Assembly (NCBI GenBank): GCA_021773055.1
Contig: JAJFKV010000081.1
Span: 1-64,000, forward strand
Direction of reading: 5' to 3'
Origin: Woeseiaceae bacterium
Lineage (GTDB): Bacteria; Pseudomonadota; Gammaproteobacteria; Steroidobacterales; Woeseiaceae
DNA: 64,000 nt
The notes beneath the pieces are model-generated. The model worked only from the letters and a program-made list of their open reading frames with translations. It had not been told where the DNA came from and searched no databases. Shown here piece by piece: positions 9,260-19,258 of this stretch. A program made the translations under genes and the position numbers. Numbering within the stretch: position 1 is the first letter of the stretch; every line of letters begins with the position of its first letter.

Positions 9260-9678
9260 TGCGCGCAATCGCTTTGATTACCTGCCTGTTTCTCTCTGCC
9301 TGTGGCGATGACACCCGGCCGCCGCTGATTGCAAACGAAATCGTCATTGCAGCACCCATGCCGGGAAGCCGCATCAGCGCGGGTTACATGTCTTTCAGCA
9401 ACAGCACCGACGTGCCGATCAGCATTACTCGAGTCACCAGCCCTGATTTCGGGGCAGTTGAAATTCATGAGTCATTACTTGAAGACGGCGTTGCAAAAAT
9501 GCGTCGGGTTGAGAAATTAACAGTCCCTGCCAATTCGAGTGTGTCGTTACAGCGTGGCGGTAAACACCTGATGTTAATGCGGCCCAGTGACGCGCTGGAT
9601 ATGGTTTCCTTGAGCTTTTACAGTGACCACACCTTACTCCTGAGCGTGAATACACCGATCACAAAGGCAGGCGACTGA
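9259..9678 (+). CDS. PCuAC-type periplasmic copper chaperone lipoprotein
   Basis: 139 residues with a lipobox LSAC (C15). The copper motif is complete with exact spacing: H70-x10-M81-x21-H103-x-M105. PCuAC proteins deliver Cu(I) to CuA or CuB oxidase sites together with Sco1, encoded immediately upstream with a one-base overlap (TAATG). Its own stop overlaps the psd ATG (TGATG), so the three genes form a coupled run. Confidence 0.92.
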   Translation: MRAIALITCLFLSACGDDTRPPLIANEIVIAAPMPGSRISAGYMSFSNSTDVPISITRVTSPDFGAVEIHESLLEDGVAKMRRVEKLTVPANSSVSLQRGGKHLMLMRPSDALDMVSLSFYSDHTLLLSVNTPITKAGD

Positions 9679-10541
9679 TGCTCGCTCAACTCTTCGTCGC
9701 ACTGCAGTATCTGTTGCCAAAGCATCTGTTAACCGCCTTGATCTGGCGCATCGCACGAATCAGACACGTCGCGACAAAAGACTTTCTGATAACGCGCTTC
9801 GCCGGACTCTACGATGTTGACATCGAAGATGTGAAGCTGAGTGTGCCCGGAGATTTTGCAACATTTAACGACTTCTTCGTGCGCGAACTACATGCAGGAT
9901 CCCGGCCTATCGAAGAGGGTGACAACAGCATCGTCTCGCCGGTCGATGGCACGCTGAGTAGCGCTGCCAGCATTCGTGACGACAGCATCATCCAGGCAAA
10001 GGGCCTCAACTATTCACTCAGCGATCTACTGGCAACCGATCTCGAGCAGGCCAGGTCTTATATCAACGGCACCTTCGCGACCATTTATCTCGCTCCGTAC
10101 AACTATCATCGCGTACATGCACCATTGGCTGGCGAGCTGATTGCCGCAAGATACGTTCCTGGTGATCTGTTCAGTGTTAATGCGGCTACGGTCTCGCGCG
10201 TTGACGGTTTATTTCGGCGCAACGAACGACTCATCATGCACTTTGAGACCGACCATGGTCCGGCCGTTGTAATTTTCGTCGGCGCGCTCAATGTGGGCAG
10301 TATCTCGACACCGTGGACTGGCGAATTGCGGCCTCGAAAACATGGCGTCGTCGAGGTACCCGATCTCTCGGGTCATACAACCACAGTCGGAAAAGGAGAC
10401 TTGCTAGGCTGGTTCAACATGGGCTCTACGGTGATCCTGTTGTTGCCAAAGGGAGCCTCTGAATGGGACACCGACATGCAGCCGGGTGAGACATTGCGTG
10501 TAGGAGAGGCGATAGGCCAAATGCTGGGCTCTGCAGAATGA
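9678..10541 (+). CDS. psd: Phosphatidylserine decarboxylase proenzyme
   Basis: 287 residues. It makes phosphatidylethanolamine from phosphatidylserine at the inner membrane. The self-cleavage site that creates the pyruvoyl group is the GST motif, G249-S250-T251 (FNMGSTVILLLP). The triad partners are in place: D90 (SPVDG) and H147 (NYHRVHAP). In E. coli psd lies near epmA as well; here epmA follows with a 4-base overlap. Confidence 0.96.
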   Translation: MLAQLFVALQYLLPKHLLTALIWRIARIRHVATKDFLITRFAGLYDVDIEDVKLSVPGDFATFNDFFVRELHAGSRPIEEGDNSIVSPVDGTLSSAASIRDDSIIQAKGLNYSLSDLLATDLEQARSYINGTFATIYLAPYNYHRVHAPLAGELIAARYVPGDLFSVNAATVSRVDGLFRRNERLIMHFETDHGPAVVIFVGALNVGSISTPWTGELRPRKHGVVEVPDLSGHTTTVGKGDLLGWFNMGSTVILLLPKGASEWDTDMQPGETLRVGEAIGQMLGSAE

Positions 10542-11506
10542 CGGACTGGCAGCCGGCATCCGGGCCGGGAGTTGCGCTGCAAAGAGCTGCGTTGCTGCAA
10601 CGCCTGCGTTTACGCTTTGCCGCCGAGTCGGTTCTTGAGGTTAGCACCCCGGCGTTGAGTGAAGCGGCGACCAGTGATGTACAGATAGAGAGCCTTGAGG
10701 TCAGCAGCGCCCGGAGTTCTACTTCGCTCTACCTGCATACGTCGCCTGAATTTCACATGAAGCGCCTGCTCGCGTCGGGGTACCCGGATATCTACTCGAT
10801 ATGCCGTGTTTATCGCGATGGCGAGCTGGGCCGAAATCATCAGCCGGAATTTACGATGATCGAATGGTATCGACTCGGATTCGGACTTGGCGACATCATC
10901 ACCGATACGCTGCAGACAATTGCAACCGCGCTGGACGACGCAAGTATCGCGGACAATGTCACAGTAATCGACTATGGAAGTGCATTCATAGATGTGTGCG
11001 GAGTTGATCCGACGCGCGCACCAATCGACGATCTCTCCAGTGCAGCTAATGCTGATGACGATTTGAAATCAATGCTCGGCGATGATCGCGACGCATGGCT
11101 CGATCTGATTTTGTCGATCAGGGTTGCACCATCGTTCAATCCAGGCCGGCTTACCGTATTGCAGCACTACCCTGCCAGCCAGGCGGCGCTTGCCCAGACC
11201 TGTCCGGGCAACTCGTCCGTCGCTGATCGCTTCGAAGTATTCATGGGGCCGCTGGAACTCGCCAATGGCTATGTCGAACTGACCGATGCCAGTATCCAGG
11301 CAAAACGCATCGCGAATGATCAAGCGATACGCAAACGCCGCGGTCAGCCGGTACGACCGCACGACAAGTCCTTGCTCGCAGCACTTGAATCAGGACTACC
11401 GTCCTGTGCCGGCGTAGCAATGGGCCTGGAACGCTTGCAAATGATGCACAATAAGACCGACGATATTCGTAACGTCGTAACGTTTCATTTCGAGGCAAAG
11501 GAATGA
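10538..11506 (+). CDS. epmA: EF-P beta-lysylation ligase (GenX/PoxA)
   Basis: 322 residues, a class II lysyl-tRNA-synthetase-like core without the anticodon domain. EpmA attaches (R)-beta-lysine to a lysine of elongation factor P. Visible: FRxE-like motif 2 (CRVYRDGELGRNHQPEFTMIEWY) and motif 3 (GVAMGLERLQMM). efp lies 460 bases away on the other strand and has the target lysine, so substrate and enzyme are paired. The aminomutase EpmB, which supplies beta-lysine, is not in the window. Confidence 0.95.
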   Translation: MTDWQPASGPGVALQRAALLQRLRLRFAAESVLEVSTPALSEAATSDVQIESLEVSSARSSTSLYLHTSPEFHMKRLLASGYPDIYSICRVYRDGELGRNHQPEFTMIEWYRLGFGLGDIITDTLQTIATALDDASIADNVTVIDYGSAFIDVCGVDPTRAPIDDLSSAANADDDLKSMLGDDRDAWLDLILSIRVAPSFNPGRLTVLQHYPASQAALAQTCPGNSSVADRFEVFMGPLELANGYVELTDASIQAKRIANDQAIRKRRGQPVRPHDKSLLAALESGLPSCAGVAMGLERLQMMHNKTDDIRNVVTFHFEAKE

Positions 11507-11976
11507 GTGACCCGGATTACAAGCTGCTCGACTCACAACTGCACGTCTTGCTCGGGGACGAATCGGACCCGCTTGCCAACGCCAGTAATTTCGTCGCGCT
11601 TCTATTCAATGCGATGCATGACGTCAACTGGTTGGGCATCTATGTGTTACGTGGGGACGAACTGGTACTTGGGCCGTTTCAGGGAAAACCGGCCTGCGTC
11701 CGCATCAGGATCGGATCCGGTGTTTGCGGTACAGCGGTTGCAACTCTCAAATCACAGCGCGTTACAGACGTACACAACTTCGAAGGCCACATCGCCTGCG
11801 ATCCCGATTCACGGTCCGAGCTTGTCGTGCCATTGTTCAACAAAAACGAACTTATCGGCGTACTTGATATCGACAGCGCATCGACAGACCGTTTCAGCGA
11901 AACCGATCAGTCAGGCGTGGAAAAATTATGTAAATCGTATTGTGAAATACAGCAACGCGGCACTCGTTTTATTTAA
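11503..11976 (+). CDS. Free methionine-(R)-sulfoxide reductase (GAF domain)
   Basis: 157 residues forming a single GAF fold. The three redox cysteines of fRMsr are present as C65, C75 and C99; the 10 and 24 residue spacings match the E. coli enzyme. It reduces free Met-R-sulfoxide in the cytoplasm. The start overlaps the epmA stop by four bases. The 3' end overlaps the 3' end of efp by eight bases on the other strand. Confidence 0.92.
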   Translation: MSDPDYKLLDSQLHVLLGDESDPLANASNFVALLFNAMHDVNWLGIYVLRGDELVLGPFQGKPACVRIRIGSGVCGTAVATLKSQRVTDVHNFEGHIACDPDSRSELVVPLFNKNELIGVLDIDSASTDRFSETDQSGVEKLCKSYCEIQQRGTRFI

Positions 11977-12535
11977 CGCGCGACACATACTCGCGCGACC
12001 GCGTGTCGACTTTGATGGTTTCGTTCTGGTCGACAAACAAAGGCACACGTACTACGGCGCCCGTCGATAAGGTTGCAGGTTTTACACCACCGCTCGCCGT
12101 ATCTCCCTTAACACCCGGATCCGTCTCGACAATTTCGAGCTCGACAAAATTGGGTGCGGTAACAATCAAAGGCGCGTCATTCCAGAGCGTTATGCCGCAG
12201 ACATCGCCATCAGAAATCCAGTCCTTTGCATCGCCGACCGCCGAAGCATCGGCTGCATATTGCTCAAACGTATCCGCCACCATGAAATGCCAGAACTCAT
12301 CGTCCGAATACAAGTACTGCATGCTGATGTCCATAACATCGGCGGCCTCTACCGACTCGCCCGATTTGAAGGTCTTGTCGATAGTTTTTCCCGTCTTGAG
12401 ATTCTTGATCCGGACACGGTTAAACGCCTGCCCTTTGCCTGGTTTGACGAACTCGTTCTCGACGATAATGCAGGGATTGCCGTCCATAATGATGCGGAGT
12501 CCCGATTTGAACTCGCTGGTACTGTAATTGGCCAT
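11969..12535 (-). CDS. efp: Elongation factor P
   Basis: 188 residues, the standard three-domain length. EF-P relieves ribosomes stalled at proline runs. The modified lysine is K34 in [11 protein letters not shown], the sequence type modified by EpmA, encoded just downstream on the opposite strand. C-terminal signature [12 protein letters not shown] is intact. Confidence 0.98.
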   Translation of the reverse strand: MANYSTSEFKSGLRIIMDGNPCIIVENEFVKPGKGQAFNRVRIKNLKTGKTIDKTFKSGESVEAADVMDISMQYLYSDDEFWHFMVADTFEQYAADASAVGDAKDWISDGDVCGITLWNDAPLIVTAPNFVELEIVETDPGVKGDTASGGVKPATLSTGAVVRVPLFVDQNETIKVDTRSREYVSRVK

Positions 12536-12772
12536 AAAAATCGCTCGATGAAAGGATCTGTCAGTCTGTGGCGAGGCGCCATGATACTAGAGTCCGCGTG
12601 CTTCGCCAGCCGTATTTTCGGTCCGTATCGGACCTGATTAGCTCCGAAACTAGATACAGGTCACGGTTTTGACCTCCCGACCGCGACGCCAGCAGCGGCA
12701 GTAGCTAAACTGCTCCATCGGTTAACAAAATATGGAAATCAGCGGAAGACCGCCGTTGCCAGGGAAAGGGAT
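12536..12772. other. Divergent intergenic region efp / FimX-like gene
   Basis: 237 bases without a credible gene. It holds the promoters of two divergent genes and one small dyad, GGTCA-N6-TGACC, near 12659-12674. An AGGGAAAGGG purine run at 12761-12770 lies just before the TTG used as start of the plus-strand gene. No RNA gene was recognised. Confidence 0.5.
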
Positions 12773-14881
12773 TTGAACGGGCGCCAGAGCATCTCTATTG
12801 CCGTGCTGACAGAAGTTCAGGACGACGTCGAAACCATCAATCGCACGCTGCGAGACGCGGGTCTTGCAGCGCATTGTCACTGGATTTCGACCCCCAACAG
12901 GCTGGCCGATACGCTCTCGGCTGAGAACGTCGAATTGCTCATTCTCCTTTGTGATCATTACAAAGATTCGATCCGGCAGGTCATCAAACAAAAGGATCGT
13001 TACAACCCCGAAGTTCCCGTTATCGCTACGCAGGAAACTGCCGACGAGGCGAGCATACAAAAGGCGATGCAAGCGGGCGCCTGCGACCTGGTTTCAATTT
13101 CACTGAAGACACGTCTGCAGTCTGTCGTCTCAAGAGAGTTGCGAGCATTGCGCGTCGAACGAGCACTCAACTCAACACTACAATCAGCAACCGAATACAA
13201 ACGCCAGCTCAACGACCACATGAACTCGTCCAGCAGCTCAATTGCGCTGGTTCAGGAAGGTATCTTCACCAATGTCAACGATGCCTGGATGGCTCAGTTC
13301 AAGGTCAAGGACAAGGACGAACTGATCGGCATGCCGGTGATGGATACGTTTGATCCTGAAAGTCAGGCTGCACTAAAAGGCGCGCTGATTGCGACGATCG
13401 AAGACAAGTGGCAGGCGGACGAAAAACTTATCGTCAAATCACGTAGCAACCGTGCTGAGGACGAGGAAATACATCTCGAGTTCCGCAAGTTCGACCTGGA
13501 TGATGGGCCGCTGGTTCAAATTCGAATCGCGCCGCAACTAACGGTTGCAGAAGAGCCGACCAAGCTCGTGCATAAAGCATTGCAACGAGATCCGACAACC
13601 CTGTTTTTTCACCGCGCCCAGTTCATCGAGAGAATCACCAAACACCTCCGCAAGAAACCCGCGCAGGGCACACACTGTCTGGTGTACATCAAACCTGATG
13701 ATTTCGGCAAGGCAATCGAAAAGGTCGGCATCCTGCGGTCGGAAGAAATTCTTGCGCAGCTCGCCGAGGAGATACGCAAGCGCCTGCATCCTCGTGACGT
13801 CGCTGGTCGTTTCGAAGGCACGTCCATTATGGTGCTGCTGGAGCGTGGATCTGCCCGGGATGCACAAGCATGGGGCAAACAGTTTTGCGATTTCATTTCG
13901 AAGTTCACATTCGAAGTCGACGACACGTCGACGCACCTGACCTGCACCGTGGGCGCCTGTGCAGTCAATGAGGTATTCAACAGCCTCGAAGACTTCATCG
14001 CGGCAACGGTCAGCGCTCACGAAGTCGGAAAACAGGCTGGCGGCAACACCTCGTTCCTGGACGAGAGTGCTGAAGAGGACACCAAGCAACGTGAATTCGA
14101 TGCGATTTGGGTGAAACACCTGAAGGCCGCATTGATGGACGATCGTTTTCGACTTGCGCAGTTGCCAATTGCGGGACTTCGCAGTGACACGGTCAAGATG
14201 TACGACCTGCTGGTACGCATGATTGACGAGCAAGGTAACTCTGTACTGCCGTCCGAATTCCTGCCAGCAGCAGAACGTAACAACATGATGAAAAACATTG
14301 ATCGCTGGATGCTGCAATCGGCGGTCGATTTTTGTAACAAAGGCAGTGCGGATCGCGTCTTTGTCCGCCTGTCCAGACAATCGATCACTGACTCGACGAC
14401 GGCGTCATGGATGGAACAGAAACTCGATGCAGAAGGGTTTGATTGCTCGCGACTGGTTGTACAAATACCCGAACGCGATGCGGCCAAGCACATCAAGCAA
14501 ACACGCGCTCTGGTCGAGCATGCGCGCAAGCTCGGTATTGGCTTCGCGCTCGAACACTATGGCATCAATCAGGAGCGCTTCCAGATTCTGGACATACTGA
14601 AACCTGATTACATAAAACTCGACGGCGAACTGATGCACACATTGATGACAGACGCGAGTATGCAGGGCGCCGTCAGCAAAATCGTCAAGGCAGCGCAGGA
14701 ACGAAAGATCAAGACCATTGCAGAGCGCGTCGAAAATGCGAACGCGATGGCGGTTCTGTTCCAGCTCGGCCTCGACTTCATGCAAGGACATTATGTTCAC
14801 GAGCCGGAAGTTGTGCTGCAAGAGGCAGAAAACGTTGCAAGCAACACGCTGGCTGACCTGGCGGCCGCCAACGGGAATTAA
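12773..14881 (+). CDS. FimX-like protein: receiver-PAS-degenerate GGDEF-degenerate EAL
   Basis: 702 residues from a TTG with a good purine-rich site; no in-frame ATG is better placed. Domains: pseudo-receiver (about 8-125), PAS (about 150-250), GGDEF (about 280-430), EAL (about 450-690). The GGDEF signature is replaced by FEGTSIM and the EAL by YDLL; DDFG reads EHYG. Both enzymatic sites therefore look dead. This matches Pseudomonas FimX (GDSIF/EVL), which binds c-di-GMP and promotes type IV pilus assembly. The FimV gene downstream supports a polar pilus or twitching role. Confidence 0.8.
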   Translation: MNGRQSISIAVLTEVQDDVETINRTLRDAGLAAHCHWISTPNRLADTLSAENVELLILLCDHYKDSIRQVIKQKDRYNPEVPVIATQETADEASIQKAMQAGACDLVSISLKTRLQSVVSRELRALRVERALNSTLQSATEYKRQLNDHMNSSSSSIALVQEGIFTNVNDAWMAQFKVKDKDELIGMPVMDTFDPESQAALKGALIATIEDKWQADEKLIVKSRSNRAEDEEIHLEFRKFDLDDGPLVQIRIAPQLTVAEEPTKLVHKALQRDPTTLFFHRAQFIERITKHLRKKPAQGTHCLVYIKPDDFGKAIEKVGILRSEEILAQLAEEIRKRLHPRDVAGRFEGTSIMVLLERGSARDAQAWGKQFCDFISKFTFEVDDTSTHLTCTVGACAVNEVFNSLEDFIAATVSAHEVGKQAGGNTSFLDESAEEDTKQREFDAIWVKHLKAALMDDRFRLAQLPIAGLRSDTVKMYDLLVRMIDEQGNSVLPSEFLPAAERNNMMKNIDRWMLQSAVDFCNKGSADRVFVRLSRQSITDSTTASWMEQKLDAEGFDCSRLVVQIPERDAAKHIKQTRALVEHARKLGIGFALEHYGINQERFQILDILKPDYIKLDGELMHTLMTDASMQGAVSKIVKAAQERKIKTIAERVENANAMAVLFQLGLDFMQGHYVHEPEVVLQEAENVASNTLADLAAANGN

Positions 14882-14901
14882 CCGAATTTGGTGGGAATCA
14901 A

Positions 14902-14921
14902 AGTGTGACGTACTTCACACT
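14902..14921. promoter_or_regulatory. CRP/Vfr-type binding site upstream of fimV
   Basis: AGTGTGA-N6-TCACACT is a perfect dyad containing the TGTGA-N6-TCACA core (14904-14919) of cAMP-receptor-protein sites. It lies 21 bases after the FimX-like stop and 116 bases before the fimV GTG. No T-run follows, which argues against a terminator. Inference: cAMP control of fimV, consistent with Vfr control of pilus genes in Pseudomonas. Confidence 0.6.
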
Positions 14922-15036
14922 CTGCTCTACCGACCACCCGCTAACGACTACCTGCTGTCAAATCGTAATATAGAGCACCAGCCAGCGGTGCATATTTTAA
15001 TCAGGCTGGCTATCGAGTTTCGCGGAGTGGCTGAAA

Positions 15037-16992
15037 GTGAAGAATGTAATAAACAGAACGAACTTTAGGAATCGTAGTATTCCCGCAATCGTTGCGGTCA
15101 GCAGCGGCCTTGCTGCATTACCAGCAGGTGCTCTGGAACTTGGCGAACTAACTGTCCAGTCACGATTAGGTCAACCACTGCGCGCCAGCATCGCGTATGC
15201 ACTCGCTCCCAACGAACAGCTGTCGAACTACTGCGTCACGATGCGACCAGGTCCATCTGTAAGTGGTCTGCCCTCCATTGGTCCCGCTACAGTCAGCGTG
15301 GCGAACGGCGTCATCATGCTGGCCGGCAGCACACCGGTCCGCGAGCCGATGGTTTCCGCACACGTCGTCGTGAACTGCCCTTATTCCGCAAATCTGAGTC
15401 GTGAATACATGTTATTCATCGACCCACTGAGCCCTGCTTACGACCAGGCGACAGTAACCCAGCAGGCAGATCCTGCAGCTGCGCCCGTTGCCGTCGCACC
15501 AGCGGCTATTCAACGCCCTGTAGCCTCCATCAAGTCGCAGCCAGTTGCCAGGGACATCGCGCCGACAACAACTTATCAGGTTCAAGCGGGTGATACGCTG
15601 TCTGATATTGCGTCACGGATTCAGAATCGAACTGTCGGTTTGTGGCCCGCCGTAAACGCGATCTTTGCTGCCAATCCGGATGCGTTCCTGAACGACGATC
15701 CAAACCGGCTCAAAGCCGGAAGCAGACTTTCCATTCCTTCTTTCAACGCTGAAGCCGCCGTTGTCGCGAAAGCTGAAATCCTTGCTGAACCCGTTACCGA
15801 AGCTGCCGAAGCTGTGATCGCAAGTTCTGCAGCTTACGAACCTGCGGCTGTTGTGGAAGCGGCCCCTGCGGAATCGCCGGTTGAAGATTTGACAGTCATT
15901 GAACCAGTGGCTATTGAAGAGCCAGCAGTTACCGAAGAAGCGATCGCTGACATGACCAGAGATCTGCAGCCTGGCGACATCATTCTGGACACTGAGCTGG
16001 AGGGCCCGACTACCACAGCGACCTCGCCCAATGTCCCAACTGCCGTTATTACGACAACAAGTACTGGCACGAACGGAGCGGCATCATCTTCATGGCTGTT
16101 CTGGCTCGGTGGCGGTGGTATCGCACTTATTTTCGGGCTGTTGATGTTCGGCCGGCGTTTACGCGGCCCATCCGATAGCACGCCGGCAGAATCACCACTG
16201 GCAGAGCAAGCTCATGGTCGCCGCTACAGCGACACGCAGGCAACCGATACGGAGAATGTCGAGGCGCTTGGTGTTGATTATGATCTTACCGACGATTCAC
16301 CAACGGAAGAGAATCTCGCGCTGGACGCAGATCTCGTTATCGGCACAGGCCTTCAGCAAGGCACGACACCTGGCGCTACCGAGGACTTCGGCTTCGCTGC
16401 GACATCTGAAATCGATATAGAACTGCCGTTCGAACCGGTTGCAGAGATATCTGATGAGACGGATATGATGCCGCCGATTCGTATTGACGAGGATTCCATT
16501 CTGGAGAGCGAAGTGCTGCCGGAAGAAAGTGAAGACGATTACGACATGTCAGTAATTATCGACGCCACCAAGATACCGCAGCCCGAGGACGCTCCAGAAC
16601 GTGACTTGAAAGCCGTAGAAGTGGTGCCTGATGACGATACTCTGGTCGCGCAGAATTACACGATCAGCAAAGAGGTCGACTACCAGGTTCTTGAGCAGGA
16701 CTATGAAGACGAGATGACCGCTACGCAGGTGTTGAACGCCGAGATTGCACGAGCTGCCGCCGATCTCGCTGTCCATATGGAAGAGGATGGCGACGAGACT
16801 AGTGATGATAATGCGACAGCAGCATTACCCCTGGCATCGGTGACCGAGCTCGACATTACGGCGCAGATGCCGGCACAAAATGACGCAGTCTCGGACCTGG
16901 ATGATACCGGCATCAACGAAGAGATAACGGTAAACACCAGACCCGAAGACGAAACTGTCGAGATGCCCGTCGAGTCCGAAAAAGCAAGCTAG
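15037..16992 (+). CDS. fimV: FimV-like polar hub protein with LysM domain
   Basis: 651 residues from a GTG with GGAG nine bases upstream. Order: signal peptide, the FimV N-terminal domain beginning ALELGELTVQSRLGQPL, a LysM peptidoglycan-binding domain (about 180-234, YQVQAGDTLSDIA), an Ala/Pro/Glu-rich linker, one membrane span (about 350-368) and a very acidic cytoplasmic tail. The TPR-like C-terminal FimV domain is not obvious. Role by family: polar scaffold linking peptidoglycan to the type IV pilus and cAMP/c-di-GMP signalling. Confidence 0.85.
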   Translation: MKNVINRTNFRNRSIPAIVAVSSGLAALPAGALELGELTVQSRLGQPLRASIAYALAPNEQLSNYCVTMRPGPSVSGLPSIGPATVSVANGVIMLAGSTPVREPMVSAHVVVNCPYSANLSREYMLFIDPLSPAYDQATVTQQADPAAAPVAVAPAAIQRPVASIKSQPVARDIAPTTTYQVQAGDTLSDIASRIQNRTVGLWPAVNAIFAANPDAFLNDDPNRLKAGSRLSIPSFNAEAAVVAKAEILAEPVTEAAEAVIASSAAYEPAAVVEAAPAESPVEDLTVIEPVAIEEPAVTEEAIADMTRDLQPGDIILDTELEGPTTTATSPNVPTAVITTTSTGTNGAASSSWLFWLGGGGIALIFGLLMFGRRLRGPSDSTPAESPLAEQAHGRRYSDTQATDTENVEALGVDYDLTDDSPTEENLALDADLVIGTGLQQGTTPGATEDFGFAATSEIDIELPFEPVAEISDETDMMPPIRIDEDSILESEVLPEESEDDYDMSVIIDATKIPQPEDAPERDLKAVEVVPDDDTLVAQNYTISKEVDYQVLEQDYEDEMTATQVLNAEIARAAADLAVHMEEDGDETSDDNATAALPLASVTELDITAQMPAQNDAVSDLDDTGINEEITVNTRPEDETVEMPVESEKAS

Positions 16993-16993
16993 T

Positions 16994-17011
16994 AGGAGCG
17001 CGCCCCTACGA
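16994..17011. repeat. GTAGGAGCGCGCC repeat, copy 2
   Basis: GTAGGAGCGCGCCCCTAC folds on itself with GTAGG/CCTAC arms. It begins right after the fimV stop and runs into the end of the convergent parC, so it may act as a shared 3'-end hairpin. Confidence 0.55.
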
Positions 17012-19258
17012 TACTCCAATCAGGCGTTCGACCTTGCGCCAGCCCTTCGGCAGCATGCTGCCGCGCAGCGCACGATCACCGTAATAGTCGTCCAGGTCAT
17101 TCCATTTAATGGTCATCATGCGGGTGCCTGTGTGCACCTGCAATGAACCATCTTCCGGCACCACTGTGGCTGCCACCATTGTTTCGTCGCCACTCTTGTA
17201 CTTCGCTCCCGGAATATTGATCAGCTTATTGCCCTTGCCTTTCGCAAGCTCCGGCAACTCTTCCATCTCAAACAACAGCAACCGCCCGATCGAACTGACG
17301 GCAGCAATTAGACACTCGGCCTCAGCCGGTACCGGCGCTGGCACCACTACCTTGCCCCCCTGCGGTACACGAAGAATCGACTTACCGGCTTTGTTGCGTG
17401 AAACAAGATCACTGAGCGTGGCGATGAATCCGTATCCGGCATCACTCGCCAGCAGGTATTTCTGTTCGTTAGATCCGATCATCGCGCCACAGAATGCCGC
17501 CCCATCGGGTGGCTTGAAGCGGCTGGACAGTGGTTCGCCCTGCCCACGCGCGGACGGCAACGTACCGGCCATCACGCTGTAGACACGCCCGGTACTGTCG
17601 ATAAACATAGCCAGCTGATTGCTGCGGCCCTGTGCGGCCGCAAGATACGTGTCGCCAGACCGATAATTCAGTGTTCCCGGATCGATCTCATGTCCTTTGG
17701 CCGCACGAGCGTAGCCTGCTTGTGACAGCACGACGGTCACGGGCTCGCTTGCGACCAATTGCGTCTCGTCAAGCGCCTGCGCCGCATCACGTTCTACGAT
17801 CTCGGTGCGACGCTCGTCACCGTATGCCTCAGCGTCCTCAAGAATTTCTTTCTTGATCAGCGTTTTTAGTCGCGCAGTACTCTTTAGAGTTTTTTCCAGC
17901 AAACCACGTTCCGCACTTAACTCGTCCTGCTCGCCCCGGATCTTCATTTCTTCCAGTTTGGCAAGATTGCGCAGACGCAAATTCAGGATTGCCTCGGCCT
18001 GAATATCGGAAAGCTTGAAGGTTTTCATGAGGACTGGCTTGGGTTCGTCCTCCTCGCGAATGATCGCGATTACCTCGTCGATACTTAAATAGGCGACCAG
18101 CAAACCATCGAGAATGTGCAATCGGTCGAGTACGATCTGCAGTCGATGTCCGAGACGATTAGTGACGGTCGCCTTGCGGAATTTGAGCCACTCTTTGAGA
18201 ATCTCGAGCAGGTTGAACAGGCGTGGACGCCCATCCAGCCCGATGATGTTCATGTTGACGCGTACCGTGCGCTCCAACGAAGTCGTGGAAAACAAATGCG
18301 ACATCAATCGCTCTACATCGACGCCACGTTTTTTGCTGATTACCAGGCGAGTCGGGTCCTCATGATCCGATTCGTCCCGCAGGTCGTCGACTTGCGGCAG
18401 TTTTTTTGCCCGCATTTGTGCCGCGATCTGTTCTTGCAGTTTCGCGCCGGAAATCTGGTGCGGCAATGACGTGACGACAATGTCGCTGCCTTCCATCTTA
18501 TAGGAAGCGCGCAGGCGTAATGTGCCACTGCCGGTCTCATATATTTCCCTGATATCGGCGGCTGACGAAACCAGTTCGCCACCGGTCGGATAGTCCGGGC
18601 CTTTGATGTGCTTCATCAAATTTGCGACGCTTGCTTTCGGATTATCGATCAGGTGAATCAATGCGCTCGCCACTTCGTTTAGATTGTGCGGCGGTACGTC
18701 CGTCGACATTCCCACGGCGATGCCCACTGTGCCGTTAAGCAACAGGTTCGGCAGGCGCGCCGGCAATACGACGGGTTCTTTGAGTGTACCGTCAAAGTTG
18801 GGTGACCAGTCAACAGTGCCATGTCCGAGTTCCTGCAGCAGGCTCTTTGCATACGGTGCCAGTCGTGATTCCGTATAACGCATCGCAGCGAATGATTTGG
18901 GATCGTCAGTAGAGCCCCAGTTGCCCTGACCGATAACGATGGGATAGCGATAGGAAAAGCCCTGCGCCATCAATACCATCGCCTCATAACAAGCCGAGTC
19001 ACCGTGCGGGTGAAACTTGCCGATGACATCTCCGACTGTACGTGCCGACTTCTTGGGCTTGGACGTCGCTGACAGCCCCAGCTCGCTCATCGCATAAATG
19101 ATGCGTCGCTGCACCGGCTTCAGACCGTCACCAATCTGTGGCAGCGCTCTATCGAGGATGACGTACATCGAATAGTCGAGATACGCCTGTTCCGTGTAAT
19201 CCTTGAGCGCTTGTTGTTCGACGCCCTCAAGATTCAGACTGTTTTGCATGTCACTCAT
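17006..19258 (-). CDS. parC: DNA topoisomerase IV subunit A
   Basis: 750 residues. ParC is the DNA-cutting subunit of topoisomerase IV, which unlinks daughter chromosomes. The [10 protein letters not shown] run, the [21 protein letters not shown] block and the catalytic-tyrosine stretch [14 protein letters not shown] are all visible. The quinolone-determining positions read D-S-A-C-Y-E, with S and E in the usual sensitive states. The start overlaps the parE stop by four bases. Confidence 0.97.
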   Translation of the reverse strand: MSDMQNSLNLEGVEQQALKDYTEQAYLDYSMYVILDRALPQIGDGLKPVQRRIIYAMSELGLSATSKPKKSARTVGDVIGKFHPHGDSACYEAMVLMAQGFSYRYPIVIGQGNWGSTDDPKSFAAMRYTESRLAPYAKSLLQELGHGTVDWSPNFDGTLKEPVVLPARLPNLLLNGTVGIAVGMSTDVPPHNLNEVASALIHLIDNPKASVANLMKHIKGPDYPTGGELVSSAADIREIYETGSGTLRLRASYKMEGSDIVVTSLPHQISGAKLQEQIAAQMRAKKLPQVDDLRDESDHEDPTRLVISKKRGVDVERLMSHLFSTTSLERTVRVNMNIIGLDGRPRLFNLLEILKEWLKFRKATVTNRLGHRLQIVLDRLHILDGLLVAYLSIDEVIAIIREEDEPKPVLMKTFKLSDIQAEAILNLRLRNLAKLEEMKIRGEQDELSAERGLLEKTLKSTARLKTLIKKEILEDAEAYGDERRTEIVERDAAQALDETQLVASEPVTVVLSQAGYARAAKGHEIDPGTLNYRSGDTYLAAAQGRSNQLAMFIDSTGRVYSVMAGTLPSARGQGEPLSSRFKPPDGAAFCGAMIGSNEQKYLLASDAGYGFIATLSDLVSRNKAGKSILRVPQGGKVVVPAPVPAEAECLIAAVSSIGRLLLFEMEELPELAKGKGNKLINIPGAKYKSGDETMVAATVVPEDGSLQVHTGTRMMTIKWNDLDDYYGDRALRGSMLPKGWRKVERLIGVS

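Noticed and set aside
13538-14380. 280-codon minus-strand open frame opposite the FimX-like gene
   Set aside because: The plus-strand frame has clear PAS/GGDEF/EAL order; the antisense product shows no domain and reflects GC-rich codon bias.
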